A stretch of DNA of 64,000 bases. It comes from Corynebacterium humireducens NBRC 106098 = DSM 45392. Its GTDB lineage: Bacteria > Actinomycetota > Actinomycetes > Mycobacteriales > Mycobacteriaceae. A program made the translations under genes and the position numbers. The stretch's first letter is position 1; every line of letters begins with the position of its first letter. The stretch covers positions 2,418,001-2,482,000 of the forward strand of contig NZ_CP005286.1 of the NCBI RefSeq assembly GCF_000819445.1, read 5' to 3'. The notes under the pieces are model-generated. The model was not told the DNA's origin and did not search any database. It worked only from the letters and a program-made list of their open reading frames with translations. Positions 48,805 through 58,339 of this stretch are shown here, piece after piece.

Positions 48805-49883
48805 GCCCCTCGGGCGGAAGTGAAGGATAAGGGCTATGTCTGATTGGATAGAGAAGCACTGGCCCGGAGCCGACGGCCCCGGGCTGAGTCGCAGAGCCAG
48901 GATGGGAGGTCCCTATCGGGCCTTCCTTCCGGATCCGCTCATCACTCGCCGTATCAACATCCCGGCAGCTCTGTCCCGGAAGGCGAGTCACGTTGAACAG
49001 CAGATCCTCTCACTGTCCAACCGTGGCTCCCTCCACACCACAGGCACCGGCCTGGAGGGAATTTCCCGCTTCCTTCTCCGGTCGGAGGCCATTTCCTCCT
49101 CCCGGATCGAAGGCATCGCCCCGCAACCGGACAAAGTGGCCATCGCGGAACTGCGCTTAGAACCTGGGGCGCCTTCAGCAAGTGTCGCCCAGCTGGTGGC
49201 CAACAACGTAGCCATCCTGCAGCAGCTGAGTGAGAAAGTCCGACGTACAGAAACCATCGGTCTGGCCGAGATTATCGAAGCCCAGGAGCTCCTCCTCAGG
49301 AACCCGCGCATCAGCGGCATCCGGGAGACCCAGAACTGGATCGGAGGATCCGACTACTCCCCCATCGAGGCTGAGTTCGTCCCGCCTCCCCCGGAGGTGG
49401 TTCCCGGACTGATGGATGACCTGATCGAATACCTCAACGGTGCCACTCATGGCGCACTTATTCAGGCAGCGCTCGTGCATGCCCAGTTCGAGACGATTCA
49501 TCCGTTCGCAGACGGCAACGGCCGCGTCGGCCGAGCACTCATTCACGTCGTCCTGCAGCGCCGCGGTCTGGTGGACTACCCGGTCCTACCTGTCAGCATG
49601 GTCCTGGGCACCTGGTCCGACCGGTATATCCACGGGCTCACCCGGTTCCGGGCACCTGATTCCGGGTCTGCCGGACTGAGTGAGTGGCTGGATGTCTTCA
49701 TCTCTGCTGCTGAAGAAGCTGCCACGCAGGCGACACGGATCTCCCGTGAGATTGATGAACTCCGTGCTGAGTGGCGGGAACGTGTCGATGCCCACCGGAA
49801 GTCACAGGGCATGGACCTGACCCCTGTTTGGTAGACACCCGACAACCCGGCTTTCTGCCGGGGAAGAAAGGTAACCTGCCACC

Positions 49884-50198
49884 ATGCCGATCAAGACCTA
49901 CACCGAGGAGTTCCGCCGCGACGCGGTCGCCCTCTACGAGAACTCACCCGGGGTATCGATCAACGCCCTCGCCACAGAACTCGGCGTCAACCGCAACACG
50001 CTCCAGATCTGGGTCCGCAAATACGGCACCGGCGCCCGCACCAGCAGCTCGGATTCTTCCTCCAGCTCTGACACACCGACCGTGGTGACCGAAGCGGAAC
50101 GCATCCGCCAGCTGGAACGAGAAGTTCGCAGACTCCGGGAGGAACGCGACATTCTGCGCAAGGCCGCGAAATATTTTGCGGAAGAGACGAACTGGTGA
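49884..50198 (+). CDS. IS3-family transposase OrfA (fic insertion)
   Basis: A 104-residue HTH protein (FRRDAVALYENSPGVSINALATELGVNRNTLQIWV) with a Ser-rich linker and a coiled coil (RIRQLEREVRRLREERDILRKA). It overlaps the orfB start (GTGA), as usual for frameshift-linked OrfAB. Confidence 0.93.
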   Translation: MPIKTYTEEFRRDAVALYENSPGVSINALATELGVNRNTLQIWVRKYGTGARTSSSDSSSSSDTPTVVTEAERIRQLEREVRRLREERDILRKAAKYFAEETNW

Positions 50199-51091
50199 TC
50201 CGCTTCCAGTTCGTTGACGACGCCCGGAACGACCATTCGGTTAAGCGGTTATGCGAGGTCCTCCAGCTCAATCGGTCCTCGTACTACAAATGGAAAAACA
50301 CCTCCGCCACCAGGAAGAAACGTCTGCTCAGCGACGCGATCCTCGGCGCAAGGGTCAAGGCCGTGTTCACCAAGGAACGCGGATGCTACGGGGCGAAACG
50401 CATCACTGCGGAACTCAACGACGATTCGACCGCAACCCCGGTCAACCACAAGAAAGTCGCCCGCATCATGCGCTCGTTGAAGCTGTTCGGGTATTCGAAG
50501 AAACGCAAGATCACCACCCCGGTGTCCGAGGGAAAGAAGTCGGTTTTTCCGGATCTCGTGGGAAGGAAATTCACCGCTGAGCATCCCAATCGGGTCTACG
50601 TCGGCGACATCACCTACCTGCCGATCGCGGACGGGTCGAATATGTACCTGGCCACCGTCATCGACTGTTTCTCCCGTCGGCTGGTCGGCTTCGCGATCGC
50701 CGATCACATGCGCACCTCCCTGGTCCAGGACGCGCTGGTGATGGCGAAGGGACAGCGTGGAAGTCTAAAGGATGCTGTTTTTCACTCGGATCACGGAAGT
50801 GTCTATACCTCGCATGCGTTCCAGGACACGTGCGGGGAGTTAGGGATCCGGCAGTCGATGGGCGCGATTGGTGCCAGTGCTGACAATGCCTTGGCGGAGT
50901 CATTTAACGCCGCGTTGAAGCGCGAGGTCCTCCAGGACGCGAAGACGTTTACCAATCAGTTGCAGTGCCGGCGAGATGTTTTCCGCTGGTGTACCCGCTA
51001 CAACACCACGCGTCGACATTCCTGGTGTAAATATCTCGCGCCAGCAGTGTTTGAGGAGCGGTGTCCTGTTATGCTGAGATCTGCTTCCTGA
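50195..51091 (+). CDS. IS3-family transposase OrfB (fic insertion)
   Basis: A 298-residue integrase-core protein. The acidic residues lie in VGDITYLPI, HSDHGSVYTS and DNALAESFNAALKRE. The HTH_21 part at the N terminus reads GCYGAKRITAELN. GTG start overlapping orfA. Intact, so the element may be active. Confidence 0.94.
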   Translation: MIRFQFVDDARNDHSVKRLCEVLQLNRSSYYKWKNTSATRKKRLLSDAILGARVKAVFTKERGCYGAKRITAELNDDSTATPVNHKKVARIMRSLKLFGYSKKRKITTPVSEGKKSVFPDLVGRKFTAEHPNRVYVGDITYLPIADGSNMYLATVIDCFSRRLVGFAIADHMRTSLVQDALVMAKGQRGSLKDAVFHSDHGSVYTSHAFQDTCGELGIRQSMGAIGASADNALAESFNAALKREVLQDAKTFTNQLQCRRDVFRWCTRYNTTRRHSWCKYLAPAVFEERCPVMLRSAS

Positions 51092-51310
51092 TCACATCCC
51101 CTGTGTCTACTTTCCGGGGGTCGGGCCCCATGACCAGGGCACTGCGCAGTGATTCCATCGAGGCCTCCATCCTCGAAAGCATCCCTGACCACCCCCTCCT
51201 CACCGCTCCCGTAGCTGCGTCGATGTTCTCCACCTCTCGAACCGCAGCAAACAAGGCCCTCGATAATCTGGTGGACGCAGGGGTCCTCCGAAGAAAATCC
51301 GTGGGAAAGG

Positions 51311-52765
51311 GGCTCTTCACGATTTAGAGTGCGTTGATCCGGTTGTGTATCTGGCCGGAGTGGATCAGTGACCGCAAGATGTAGTGGTTGAGATTCCTGA
51401 ACCCCAGAGCAATCCCGCGTAGATGCTCAAGCCGTCCGTTGATCGCCTCGACCGGACCGTTGGACGCCCCGATATCGAAGTACGCCAGGACATCTTCCCG
51501 CCGACGCCACAGGGTTCTCCCGAGTTGAGCCAGCTCCTCCAGACCTTTCGGCAAGCCTTTGCGCAGGGTGTTGATGATCCGGTCCATCAACTTCTTGCCC
51601 TCCGACTTCTTCGGATGCCCGTACGCCTGGATCACGTCCTGATAGAACATCCACGTCACCTCCAGGGCCACGTAGTCGTCATCGGTGGCCCACAGCATGT
51701 CCAGTCGCTGTTTCTGCCGCTCGGTGAGGTAGTCCGTCCTGGTCAGTAGCGTGCGACGGTGCTTGTACAGCGGATCGTCCTTGCGGCCCCGGCGTCCGGT
51801 GGTCTCTCGTTGGAGCCGTTGCCGGCATCCGGTGAGCTTGTCAGCTGCCAGATGGACCACGTGAAAGGGATCCATGACCTTGGTGGCGCCCGGGAGGACC
51901 TGGTCGACAGCGCTGGCGTAGCCGGTGAACCCGTCCATGGTCACGACCTGCACCTGCTCCCGGAAGCCAGGGTCGCGTTCCTGCAGCCACGTGCGCAGCA
52001 CGTCTGCGCTGCGGCCTGGGCGGATATCCAGTAGTCGGGCCGGCCCACGTCCGTCGACCAGCGGGGTGAGGTCGACCAGGATCGTCACCAGGTTGGACGG
52101 CTGGCCTGGCTTTCGGGTGTGCTTCCAGACATGTTCGTCCACACCGAGGATCCGGACTCCATCGAGGTGGGAAGCATCGTCGTAGACGAGCTGGCGGCAG
52201 GCATCCAGTGCGACCTGGTTGACCAGCTCCCACCCGACGCCCAGCGCTGTGGCGGTCGCAGCCACGCTCATCCGGTCAATCGCTAGTCGCTGGAGGACCC
52301 AGCGGGTGACGCGGTGGGTGAGCTTGGATCGGTCATCCGCGCAGGCCAGTGAAGCCTGGAAGATCTTGCGGGGACAGGACGCCATCGTGCACAGGAATCT
52401 GGGGACGCGCACATGCAGGCGGGTGGGGAACCCCACCACCGGCAGGTCGACCAGAGTCCGGACCACGTGATCACGTTTCGTCCCGGGGTGTCCGCACTCG
52501 GGACAGGTGGTGGCCACGGCCACCGGGGTGGCGTCGATGATGGTGATGTTGCCGGCGTCAGCGGCTCCGGTGATGGTCAGGCCGATTTCTGCCGTGCGGC
52601 AGATGGTGTCGGCGACGAGGTTGCCACTAGGCTGCACAGTAGGGTCCTGGTTCGGTCAGATGGAAGCTTCGCAACTCTCATCTTGTACCGGCCAGGACCT
52701 CTACATGTTGTGCCACCCCGAACCCCACCCCGTGGTCAGCTACGCACTCCAAATCGTGAAGAGCC
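51311..52765 (-). mobile_element. ISL3-family element (1455 bp, IS31831-like) in fic
   Basis: Terminal repeats GGCTCTTCACGATTT then A or G and GAGTGCGT match at 23 of 24 positions. Both flanks carry the 8-bp direct repeat GGGAAAGG (51303-51310 and 52766-52773), the target duplication length of the ISL3 family. Size and ends resemble the corynebacterial IS31831 group. Confidence 0.96.
51324..52637 (-). CDS. ISL3-family transposase
   Basis: A 437-residue transposase. The N-terminal zinc finger has CPECGHPG and later CTMASCP. The DDE_Tnp_ISL3 domain contains ILGVDEHVWK, VTMDGFTGYASAV and PFHVVHLAADKL, with the final acidic residue in ASNGPVEAINGRLEHLRGIALGFRN. GTG start. The protein is full length and probably functional. 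Confidence 0.95.
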   Translation of the reverse strand: MQPSGNLVADTICRTAEIGLTITGAADAGNITIIDATPVAVATTCPECGHPGTKRDHVVRTLVDLPVVGFPTRLHVRVPRFLCTMASCPRKIFQASLACADDRSKLTHRVTRWVLQRLAIDRMSVAATATALGVGWELVNQVALDACRQLVYDDASHLDGVRILGVDEHVWKHTRKPGQPSNLVTILVDLTPLVDGRGPARLLDIRPGRSADVLRTWLQERDPGFREQVQVVTMDGFTGYASAVDQVLPGATKVMDPFHVVHLAADKLTGCRQRLQRETTGRRGRKDDPLYKHRRTLLTRTDYLTERQKQRLDMLWATDDDYVALEVTWMFYQDVIQAYGHPKKSEGKKLMDRIINTLRKGLPKGLEELAQLGRTLWRRREDVLAYFDIGASNGPVEAINGRLEHLRGIALGFRNLNHYILRSLIHSGQIHNRINAL

Positions 52766-53021
52766 GGGAAAGGGAGTCACCGGGTTCCTGGCAGACGAAG
52801 TCTTCCACCTCATCACCCTCGCTGAACGTCGACTGGCCAGCACTCGGTTCGACACTCTTCATGCTCCACCCTCCGCCCGTGCGGTCCCACTTCCTCCCCA
52901 GTAGATCTCCCTTATCTTTCACCCCACCGCACCTCCCGTTCCGCTGCTCAGGAGGGGGATCAGTGGGGCGTCGATAAGCAGCGATCAGGGTGCTCACCAG
53001 TGCGCACTCTAGACTGAGCAC

Positions 53022-56000
53022 ATGTTTGCGGTTGACCAGGCAATCTCCCCCACCACCATCGTGTTCGGTGTCATCGGCCTTGTTCTGTCACTCCCCGTGT
53101 GGGGGCTTTTCGTGGCGGCGGGGCTGCGGATGTTCCGTTTCGTCCGTTCGGGGCAGCCGCTCCCGGCGGGTGACCGCACGGACAGGCCGCTGCAGCGTTT
53201 CTCCCGTGTGCTCGTGGAGGTGTTCGGGCACACGCACTTCAAGTCACGCCCGCTGGTCAATGTGGCCCACTGGCTGGTCATGGTGGGTTTCCTGTTCGGT
53301 GTGCTGGTGTGGTTCGAGGCGTACATCCAGACGTTCAATCCGGCGGGCGGGTGGCCGTGGCTGGGTGACTGGGGTGCGTACCGCTTCGTTGAGGAGGTGC
53401 TGGGTATCGGCACGGTCGCGGGTATCGTGGCCCTGGTCGTGGTGCGCCTGCGCCAGGGCACGAAGGAGCGTGGTTCGCGGTTCTTCGGTTCCGACCACAC
53501 CGCCGCCCGCGCCATCGAGGCGATCGTCTTCTTCGAGGGCCTGGGCATGCTGCTGGTGAAGGCCGGCAAGATCGCCACGTTCGGCGGTGGGCACCCGGTC
53601 GCGGACTTCCTCTCCCGCCACCTGGCGACGCTGCTGCCGGCCTCCCCGACGATGGTGTCCGCGTTCGCGCTGCTCAAGCTGCTCGGCGGCATGGCGTTCC
53701 TGGCGCTCCTGGGGCTCAACCTCTCGTGGGGCGTCGGCTGGCACCGTTTCCTCGCCTTCTTCAACATCTACCTGCAGACCAACGCGGACGGCCGCAAGGC
53801 CACCGGCCGCCTGAAGCCGATGACGTCGGGCAGCAAGGTGCTCACCCTCGACAACATCGGGGAGGAGGACACGTTGGGCGTCGGCAAGCTGGGGGACGCC
53901 TCGTGGAAGATGCTTCTCGACGCCTCCACCTGCACCGACTGCGGCCGCTGCCAGGACCTCTGCCCCGCCTGGAACACCGGCAAGCCGCTCAACCCGAAGC
54001 TCCTAATGACAGACATCCGCGACGCCGCGTTCGGCAGGGAGTACGAGGGCGTCGACGTGCTCAGCATGGCCAACGTCATCTCCGACGACGTCCTGTGGTC
54101 CTGCACGAACTGCGGCGCCTGCGTCGACCAGTGCCCCGTCGACATCGAGCACCTCGACCACGTCGCCGACCTGCGTCGCTTCCGGGTCCTCGCCGACTCC
54201 GAGTTCCCCTCCGAACTCACCGGCCTGTTCAAGAACCTCGAGTCCAAGGGCAACCCCTGGGGCCGCAACCGCGCCGACCGCAACTCCTGGGTCGCCGCCG
54301 CGCGTGCCGACGGCATCCCCGTCCCCGTCGTCGGCGACGACATCCAGGACCTCAGCGACACCGAGTACCTCTTCTGGGTCGGCTGCGCCGGCGCCTTCGA
54401 CGACGACGGCGTGCGCACCACCCGCGCCGTCGTCGAACTGCTGCACACCGCAGGCGTGAAGTTCGCGGTCCTGTCCACCGGCGAGACCTGCACCGGCGAC
54501 CCCGCCCGCCGGGCCGGCAACGAGTTCCTCTTCCAGATGCTCGCCACCGAGAACATCGCCACCCTCAACGACGTCTTCGACGGCGTCCCCGCCGGGCAGC
54601 GCAAGATCATCACCACCTGCCCCCACTGCTTCAACACCATCCGCAACGAGTACCCGGATTTCGACGGCCACTTCGACGTCTTCCACCACACCCAGCTGCT
54701 CAACCGCCTCGTCCGCGACGGCCTGCTCACACCCGTCCCCCGCGGCCCCGAGCACCGCCGCCCCGTCACCTACCACGACCCCTGCTTCCTCGGACGCCAC
54801 AACCAGGTCTACGACCCGCCGCGCGAGATGGTCGAGGCCGCCGGCGCCTCCCTCGTCGAGATGGGCCACACCCGCGAGGAGGCCTTCTGCTGCGGCGCCG
54901 GCGGTGCACGCATGTACATGGAGGAGACCATCGGCCGCCGCGTCAACGAGTTCCGCTCCGAGCAGGCCCTCGCCACCGGCGCGGAGGAGATCGCCACCGG
55001 CTGCCCCTTCTGCACCACCATGTTCACCGGCGGCGTCAAGGCCCTGGCGTCCCCTGACGCACCCGCCCCAGTCGTGCGCGACGTCGCCCAGATGCTCCGC
55101 GACTCCATCCTTATCGACGGCCACCTCCCACCCGCCCGCGAACCCCACTTCCTCGGCGAGGTGATCCGCCCGAGGCGTTCGCGTGGGAATGGCGCGGCCG
55201 GTGCTGATGCGCCGCTCGCGGGTCGCGACCTCGGTCTGACCTCCACGAAGAAGCCCTCCCCCACAACTCCGCCTGCGCCTGCCACGCCTCCGGCACCGGT
55301 CGCTCCCGCGGCGCCCAATGGTGTGGTTCCTCCTGCTCCGGGTACCGCTGTACTGCCTGCGCAAGGTGCTCTCGCGGTGCCGAATGTTGTAGTTCCGCCC
55401 GTCCCGGGTGCCGCTGTGCCACCCGCACCAGGCACGGCGGTTCCTCCTGCGTCGACCACGCCACCGGCCCCTGGTGTGGCCGTTCCTCCTGCGCCGGGTG
55501 CTGCTGTACCGCCAGCCCCAGGTACTTCCGTGCCACCCGCACCGGCCGTTCCCGCAGCACCAAGTGTTGTAGTTCCCCCAGCACCAGGTACCGCCGTGCC
55601 ACCCGCACCGGCCGTTCCCGCAGCACCAAGTGTTGTAGTTCCCCCAGCACCAGGTACCGCCGTGCCACCCGCACCGGCCGTTCCCGCAGCACCAAGTGTT
55701 GTAGTTCCCCCAGCACCAGGTACCGCCGTGCCACCCGCACCGGCCGTTCCCGCAGCACCAAGTGTTGTAGTTCCCCCAGCACCAGGTACCGCCGTGCCAC
55801 CCGCACCGGCCGTTCCCGCAGCACCAAGTGTTGTAGTTCCCCCAGCACCGGGTACTGCCATGCCTCCCGCACCGGCCGTTCCCGCAGCACCAAGTGTTGT
55901 AGTTCCCCCAGCACCAGGTACTGCCATGCCTCCCGCACCGGCCGTTCCCGCAGCACCAAGTGTTGTAGTTCCCCCAGCACCAGGTACCGCCGTGCCACCC

Positions 56001-56207
56001 GCACCGGGCACAGCTGTTCCGCCGACACCGGCGGTGCCACCCGCCCCAGGCGGCGCCGTGCCACCCGCCTCGGCGGCTTTCGCGTCGCCAAATGTTGTAG
56101 TTCCACCCGCACCTGGCTCCGCAGTCCCGCCGACGCCGGCAGTCCCACCGGCACCGGGCACCGCGATTCCGCCCACGGCTGAGAAGAACGACACAGAGGA
56201 AAGGTGA
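53022..56207 (+). CDS. Membrane-bound iron-sulfur oxidoreductase with Pro/Ala/Val repeat tail
   Basis: A 1061-residue protein related to M. tuberculosis Rv0338c. The first 250 residues hold about five hydrophobic segments of a NarI-like membrane domain. Next come two 4Fe-4S motifs (CTDCGRCQDLCP and CTNCGACVDQCP, about residues 307-375), then two CCG-type domains as in HdrD/GlpC (TCPHCFN and DPCFLGRHN, CCGAGGARM). From about residue 720 a long extension of Pro, Ala, Val and Thr contains a 22-residue repeat in seven copies. It should move electrons between quinones and an unknown partner. No Shine-Dalgarno site is visible, and TAGACT at 53010-53015 fits a leaderless mRNA starting at the ATG. 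Next to alaT, as in mycobacteria. Confidence 0.88.
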   Translation: MFAVDQAISPTTIVFGVIGLVLSLPVWGLFVAAGLRMFRFVRSGQPLPAGDRTDRPLQRFSRVLVEVFGHTHFKSRPLVNVAHWLVMVGFLFGVLVWFEAYIQTFNPAGGWPWLGDWGAYRFVEEVLGIGTVAGIVALVVVRLRQGTKERGSRFFGSDHTAARAIEAIVFFEGLGMLLVKAGKIATFGGGHPVADFLSRHLATLLPASPTMVSAFALLKLLGGMAFLALLGLNLSWGVGWHRFLAFFNIYLQTNADGRKATGRLKPMTSGSKVLTLDNIGEEDTLGVGKLGDASWKMLLDASTCTDCGRCQDLCPAWNTGKPLNPKLLMTDIRDAAFGREYEGVDVLSMANVISDDVLWSCTNCGACVDQCPVDIEHLDHVADLRRFRVLADSEFPSELTGLFKNLESKGNPWGRNRADRNSWVAAARADGIPVPVVGDDIQDLSDTEYLFWVGCAGAFDDDGVRTTRAVVELLHTAGVKFAVLSTGETCTGDPARRAGNEFLFQMLATENIATLNDVFDGVPAGQRKIITTCPHCFNTIRNEYPDFDGHFDVFHHTQLLNRLVRDGLLTPVPRGPEHRRPVTYHDPCFLGRHNQVYDPPREMVEAAGASLVEMGHTREEAFCCGAGGARMYMEETIGRRVNEFRSEQALATGAEEIATGCPFCTTMFTGGVKALASPDAPAPVVRDVAQMLRDSILIDGHLPPAREPHFLGEVIRPRRSRGNGAAGADAPLAGRDLGLTSTKKPSPTTPPAPATPPAPVAPAAPNGVVPPAPGTAVLPAQGALAVPNVVVPPVPGAAVPPAPGTAVPPASTTPPAPGVAVPPAPGAAVPPAPGTSVPPAPAVPAAPSVVVPPAPGTAVPPAPAVPAAPSVVVPPAPGTAVPPAPAVPAAPSVVVPPAPGTAVPPAPAVPAAPSVVVPPAPGTAVPPAPAVPAAPSVVVPPAPGTAMPPAPAVPAAPSVVVPPAPGTAMPPAPAVPAAPSVVVPPAPGTAVPPAPGTAVPPTPAVPPAPGGAVPPASAAFASPNVVVPPAPGSAVPPTPAVPPAPGTAIPPTAEKNDTEER
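55538..55999 (+). repeat. 66-bp minisatellite, seven copies
   Basis: Seven tandem 66-bp units, each encoding 22 residues including AAPSVVVPPAPGTA. Most differ at only a few positions (GTACCGCCGTG against GTACTGCCATG in the fifth and sixth). Shorter related PPAPG units flank it (55300-55537, 56000-56190). Copy number is likely to vary between strains. Confidence 0.95.
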
Positions 56208-56436
56208 GGGACTGGGGAGCGGGGCTCGTCGAGAAGCTCTCTGTTTACACGTGAACCCCATGAGTCACAGATCGCGACCTGGGGAAACACAAAGGGTCAC
56301 GGAAGTTGACGTGGAATCGGAACCTTCCAGCACCACAACCCCCGGCCGAAAGCCCCGCCCCAACCCCCAACCCACTCCCAAAAGATCAGGGCTTCCCCGG
56401 AGGGTACTTTCAGGCTGCATCAGTAAGCTTGACGGC

Positions 56437-57066
56437 ATGAGTATGAGGTACCCGACCCCCGGACCGAACATGAGGCTGAGCGACGCCGAGCGCAGCGCCG
56501 CCATGTCGACGCTGGGCCGTGCCTTCGCGGAGGGGCGGCTCTCCATTGACCAGTACGACGAGCGTTGCCAGAAGATCGCGCAGGCGGAGTTCCAGCGTGA
56601 CCTGGATCCGCTGTTCAGCGACATTCCACGGTTCAGTGGTCAGGCGACGGGGCAGGTCGACAAGTTGTATTCGGCGCAGGAGATCGAGGCCGCGTACCGG
56701 GAGGGGCGCAACATCCGCCTGGGCCTCCTGGGGCTGTCGACGATCGGCACGGCGGTCGCCTCCGGGCTCCTGCTGACGGTCACGCCGGCTGCGGGCCTGC
56801 TGTGGCTGATCATCCCGACGGTGTGGATCATGTTGTACATCATGAAGGTGGGGCCGAAGTCGTGGTATGTGCCGAGTGCGCGGGCCGTCGACAAGCAGCG
56901 CCTCAGGGAGCTGCGGACGACGGAGCAGCTGCGCGCCGTGGAGCTGCGCCTGGCGAACCAGGAACAGCTCGAGGCTCTGAGGGCGGAACGACGCGCCCAG
57001 ACGGCTGAATTGACGAACAAGGCGATGGGATTCGTGAACAAGGCGTTGGAGCGTGGCAAGAAGTAG
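56437..57066 (+). CDS. DUF1707 domain membrane protein
   Basis: A 209-residue protein. Residues 12-60 form a DUF1707 domain (MRLSDAERSAAMSTLGRAFAEGRLSIDQYDER), often found at the N terminus of actinobacterial membrane or SHOCT-like proteins. Two adjacent hydrophobic segments lie around residues 88-130. The C terminus is a charged helix rich in Arg, Gln and Glu. Start ATG 56437 has no Shine-Dalgarno site; TAAGCT just upstream suggests leaderless initiation. The 229 bp before it show no gene. Function unknown. Confidence 0.82.
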   Translation: MSMRYPTPGPNMRLSDAERSAAMSTLGRAFAEGRLSIDQYDERCQKIAQAEFQRDLDPLFSDIPRFSGQATGQVDKLYSAQEIEAAYREGRNIRLGLLGLSTIGTAVASGLLLTVTPAAGLLWLIIPTVWIMLYIMKVGPKSWYVPSARAVDKQRLRELRTTEQLRAVELRLANQEQLEALRAERRAQTAELTNKAMGFVNKALERGKK

Positions 57067-57082
57067 TGGCAACATGTAGTCC

Positions 57083-58339
57083 ATGAGTGAGACCGACTCC
57101 CCGACCCCTATCCGCCGACGCCCCCGTACCTTCGATCAGTCGAACAAGATGAAGGACGTCCTGTATGAGATCCGCGGCCCGGTGTCGGCGGAGGCGGAGC
57201 GGCTGGAGGCGGACGGTCACCACATCCTCAAGCTGAACACCGGCAACCCGGCCACGTTCGGCTTCGACGCGCCGGACGTGATCATGCGTGACATGATCGC
57301 CGCGCTGCCGACCGCGCAGGGCTACTCGACGTCCAAGGGCATCATCCCGGCCCGTCGTGCCGTGGTCACCCGTTATGAGCTCGTCGAGGGTTTCCCGGAC
57401 TTCGACGTGGAGGACGTGTTCCTCGGCAACGGTGTCTCCGAGCTCATCACCATGACGATGCAGGCGCTGCTCAACGACGGTGACGAGGTCCTCATCCCCG
57501 CCCCGGACTACCCGCTGTGGACCGCCGCGTGCTCCCTGTCCGGCGGTAAGCCGGTGCACTACCTGTGCGATGAGGAGGACGACTGGAACCCGTCGATCGA
57601 GGACATCCGTTCCAAGGTGACGGAGAAGACGAAGGCGATCGTCGTCATCAACCCGAACAACCCGACTGGTGCGGTGTACTCGCGTGAGATCCTGCAGCAG
57701 ATCGTGGACATCGCGCGCGAGCACGAGCTGCTCATCCTCGCCGACGAGATCTACGACCGCATCCTCTACGACGACGCCGAGCACATCTCCCTGGCCACCC
57801 TGGCCCCGGACCTGCTCACCATCACGTACAACGGCCTGTCCAAGGCGTACCGCGTCGCGGGCTACCGCGCCGGCTGGATGGTGCTCACCGGCCCGCAGGA
57901 CCACGCCCGCGGCTTCATCGAGGGGCTGGAGCTCCTCGCCGGTACCCGCCTGTGCCCGAACGTGCCCGCGCAGCACGGCATCCAGGTGGCGCTCGGCGGC
58001 AAGCAGTCGATCTACTCGCTGACCGGCGAGGGCGGGCGTCTGCTCAACCAGCGCAACGTCGCGTACCAGAAGCTCAACGAGATTCCCGGCGTGAGCTGCG
58101 TGAAGCCGATGGGTGCGCTCTACGCCTTCCCGCGTCTGGACCCCAACGTCTACGAGATTCACGACGACGCCAAACTCATGCTCGACATCCTCCGCGCCGA
58201 GAAGATCCTCCTCGTGCAGGGCACCGGCTTCAACTGGCCGACGACCGACCACTTCCGCATGGTCACCCTGCCGTGGGCGTCGCAGCTGGAGAACGCCATC
58301 GAGCGGCTGGGCAACTTCCTGGTCAGCTACAAGCAGTAG
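57083..58339 (+). CDS. alaT: Alanine aminotransferase AlaT
   Basis: A 418-residue class I PLP aminotransferase making alanine from pyruvate and glutamate. The PLP lysine is about residue 254 in NGLSKAYRVAGYRAGW, with NPNNPTGAVYS and ILADEIYDRILYD before it. The N terminus RRRPRTFDQSNKMKDVLYEIRGP is typical of actinobacterial AlaT/AspC (Rv0337c family). Its end overlaps the convergent LLM gene by 17 bp. Confidence 0.93.
   Translation: MSETDSPTPIRRRPRTFDQSNKMKDVLYEIRGPVSAEAERLEADGHHILKLNTGNPATFGFDAPDVIMRDMIAALPTAQGYSTSKGIIPARRAVVTRYELVEGFPDFDVEDVFLGNGVSELITMTMQALLNDGDEVLIPAPDYPLWTAACSLSGGKPVHYLCDEEDDWNPSIEDIRSKVTEKTKAIVVINPNNPTGAVYSREILQQIVDIAREHELLILADEIYDRILYDDAEHISLATLAPDLLTITYNGLSKAYRVAGYRAGWMVLTGPQDHARGFIEGLELLAGTRLCPNVPAQHGIQVALGGKQSIYSLTGEGGRLLNQRNVAYQKLNEIPGVSCVKPMGALYAFPRLDPNVYEIHDDAKLMLDILRAEKILLVQGTGFNWPTTDHFRMVTLPWASQLENAIERLGNFLVSYKQ

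Larger units (their letters stand above)
49814..51129 (+). mobile_element. IS3-family element in fic (about 1.32 kb)
   Basis: The ends are related: GACCTGACCCC-N7-GTAGACA on the left and, reversed, GGCCCGACCCC-N7-GTAGACA on the right. ATG occurs on both sides (49811-49813 and 51130-51132) and is the probable target duplication; CATG is possible. Boundaries are uncertain by about two bases. It differs from copies A-C in sequence. Confidence 0.85.
48836..52904 (+). pseudogene. fic: Fic-domain protein gene, interrupted by two insertion sequences
   Basis: The frame runs from ATG 48836 through ADGNGRVGRALIHV with the preceding HPF (core HPFADGNGR, the AMP-transferring loop), an upstream Fic-N region (SSRIEGI, a variant of the inhibitory motif [S/T]xxxE[G/N]), and a C-terminal winged helix. 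It is broken at codon 326 by an IS3-family element and after 51310 by an ISL3-family element. Joining 48836-49813, 51133-51310 and 52774-52904 gives one open frame of 428 codons ending at TAG 52902. As it stands a 332-residue product (to 49834) still contains the whole Fic core but not the C-terminal domain. Fic proteins modify targets by AMPylation and some are toxins; the original role here is unknown. Confidence 0.85.

Noticed and set aside
48580..48843. An 87-codon plus-strand frame across the mini-array as a toxin gene.
   Set aside because: No ribosome-binding site, Pro-rich random composition, and it runs through the degenerate repeats and into the fic start.
52413..52904. A 163-codon plus frame ending in a Thr/Arg/Pro tail as an independent gene.
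   Set aside because: Its first 118 codons are antisense to the ISL3 element; only the last 42 codons belong to the tail of the broken fic gene.
54809..56290. Long minus-strand frame with Gly/Thr-rich repeats (GAGGTAVPGAGGTT), like a PE-PGRS or collagen-like protein.
   Set aside because: It is the antisense of the Pro/Ala repeats of the Fe-S reductase. The period of 66 bp keeps all frames open, and the plus frame has the conserved domains.
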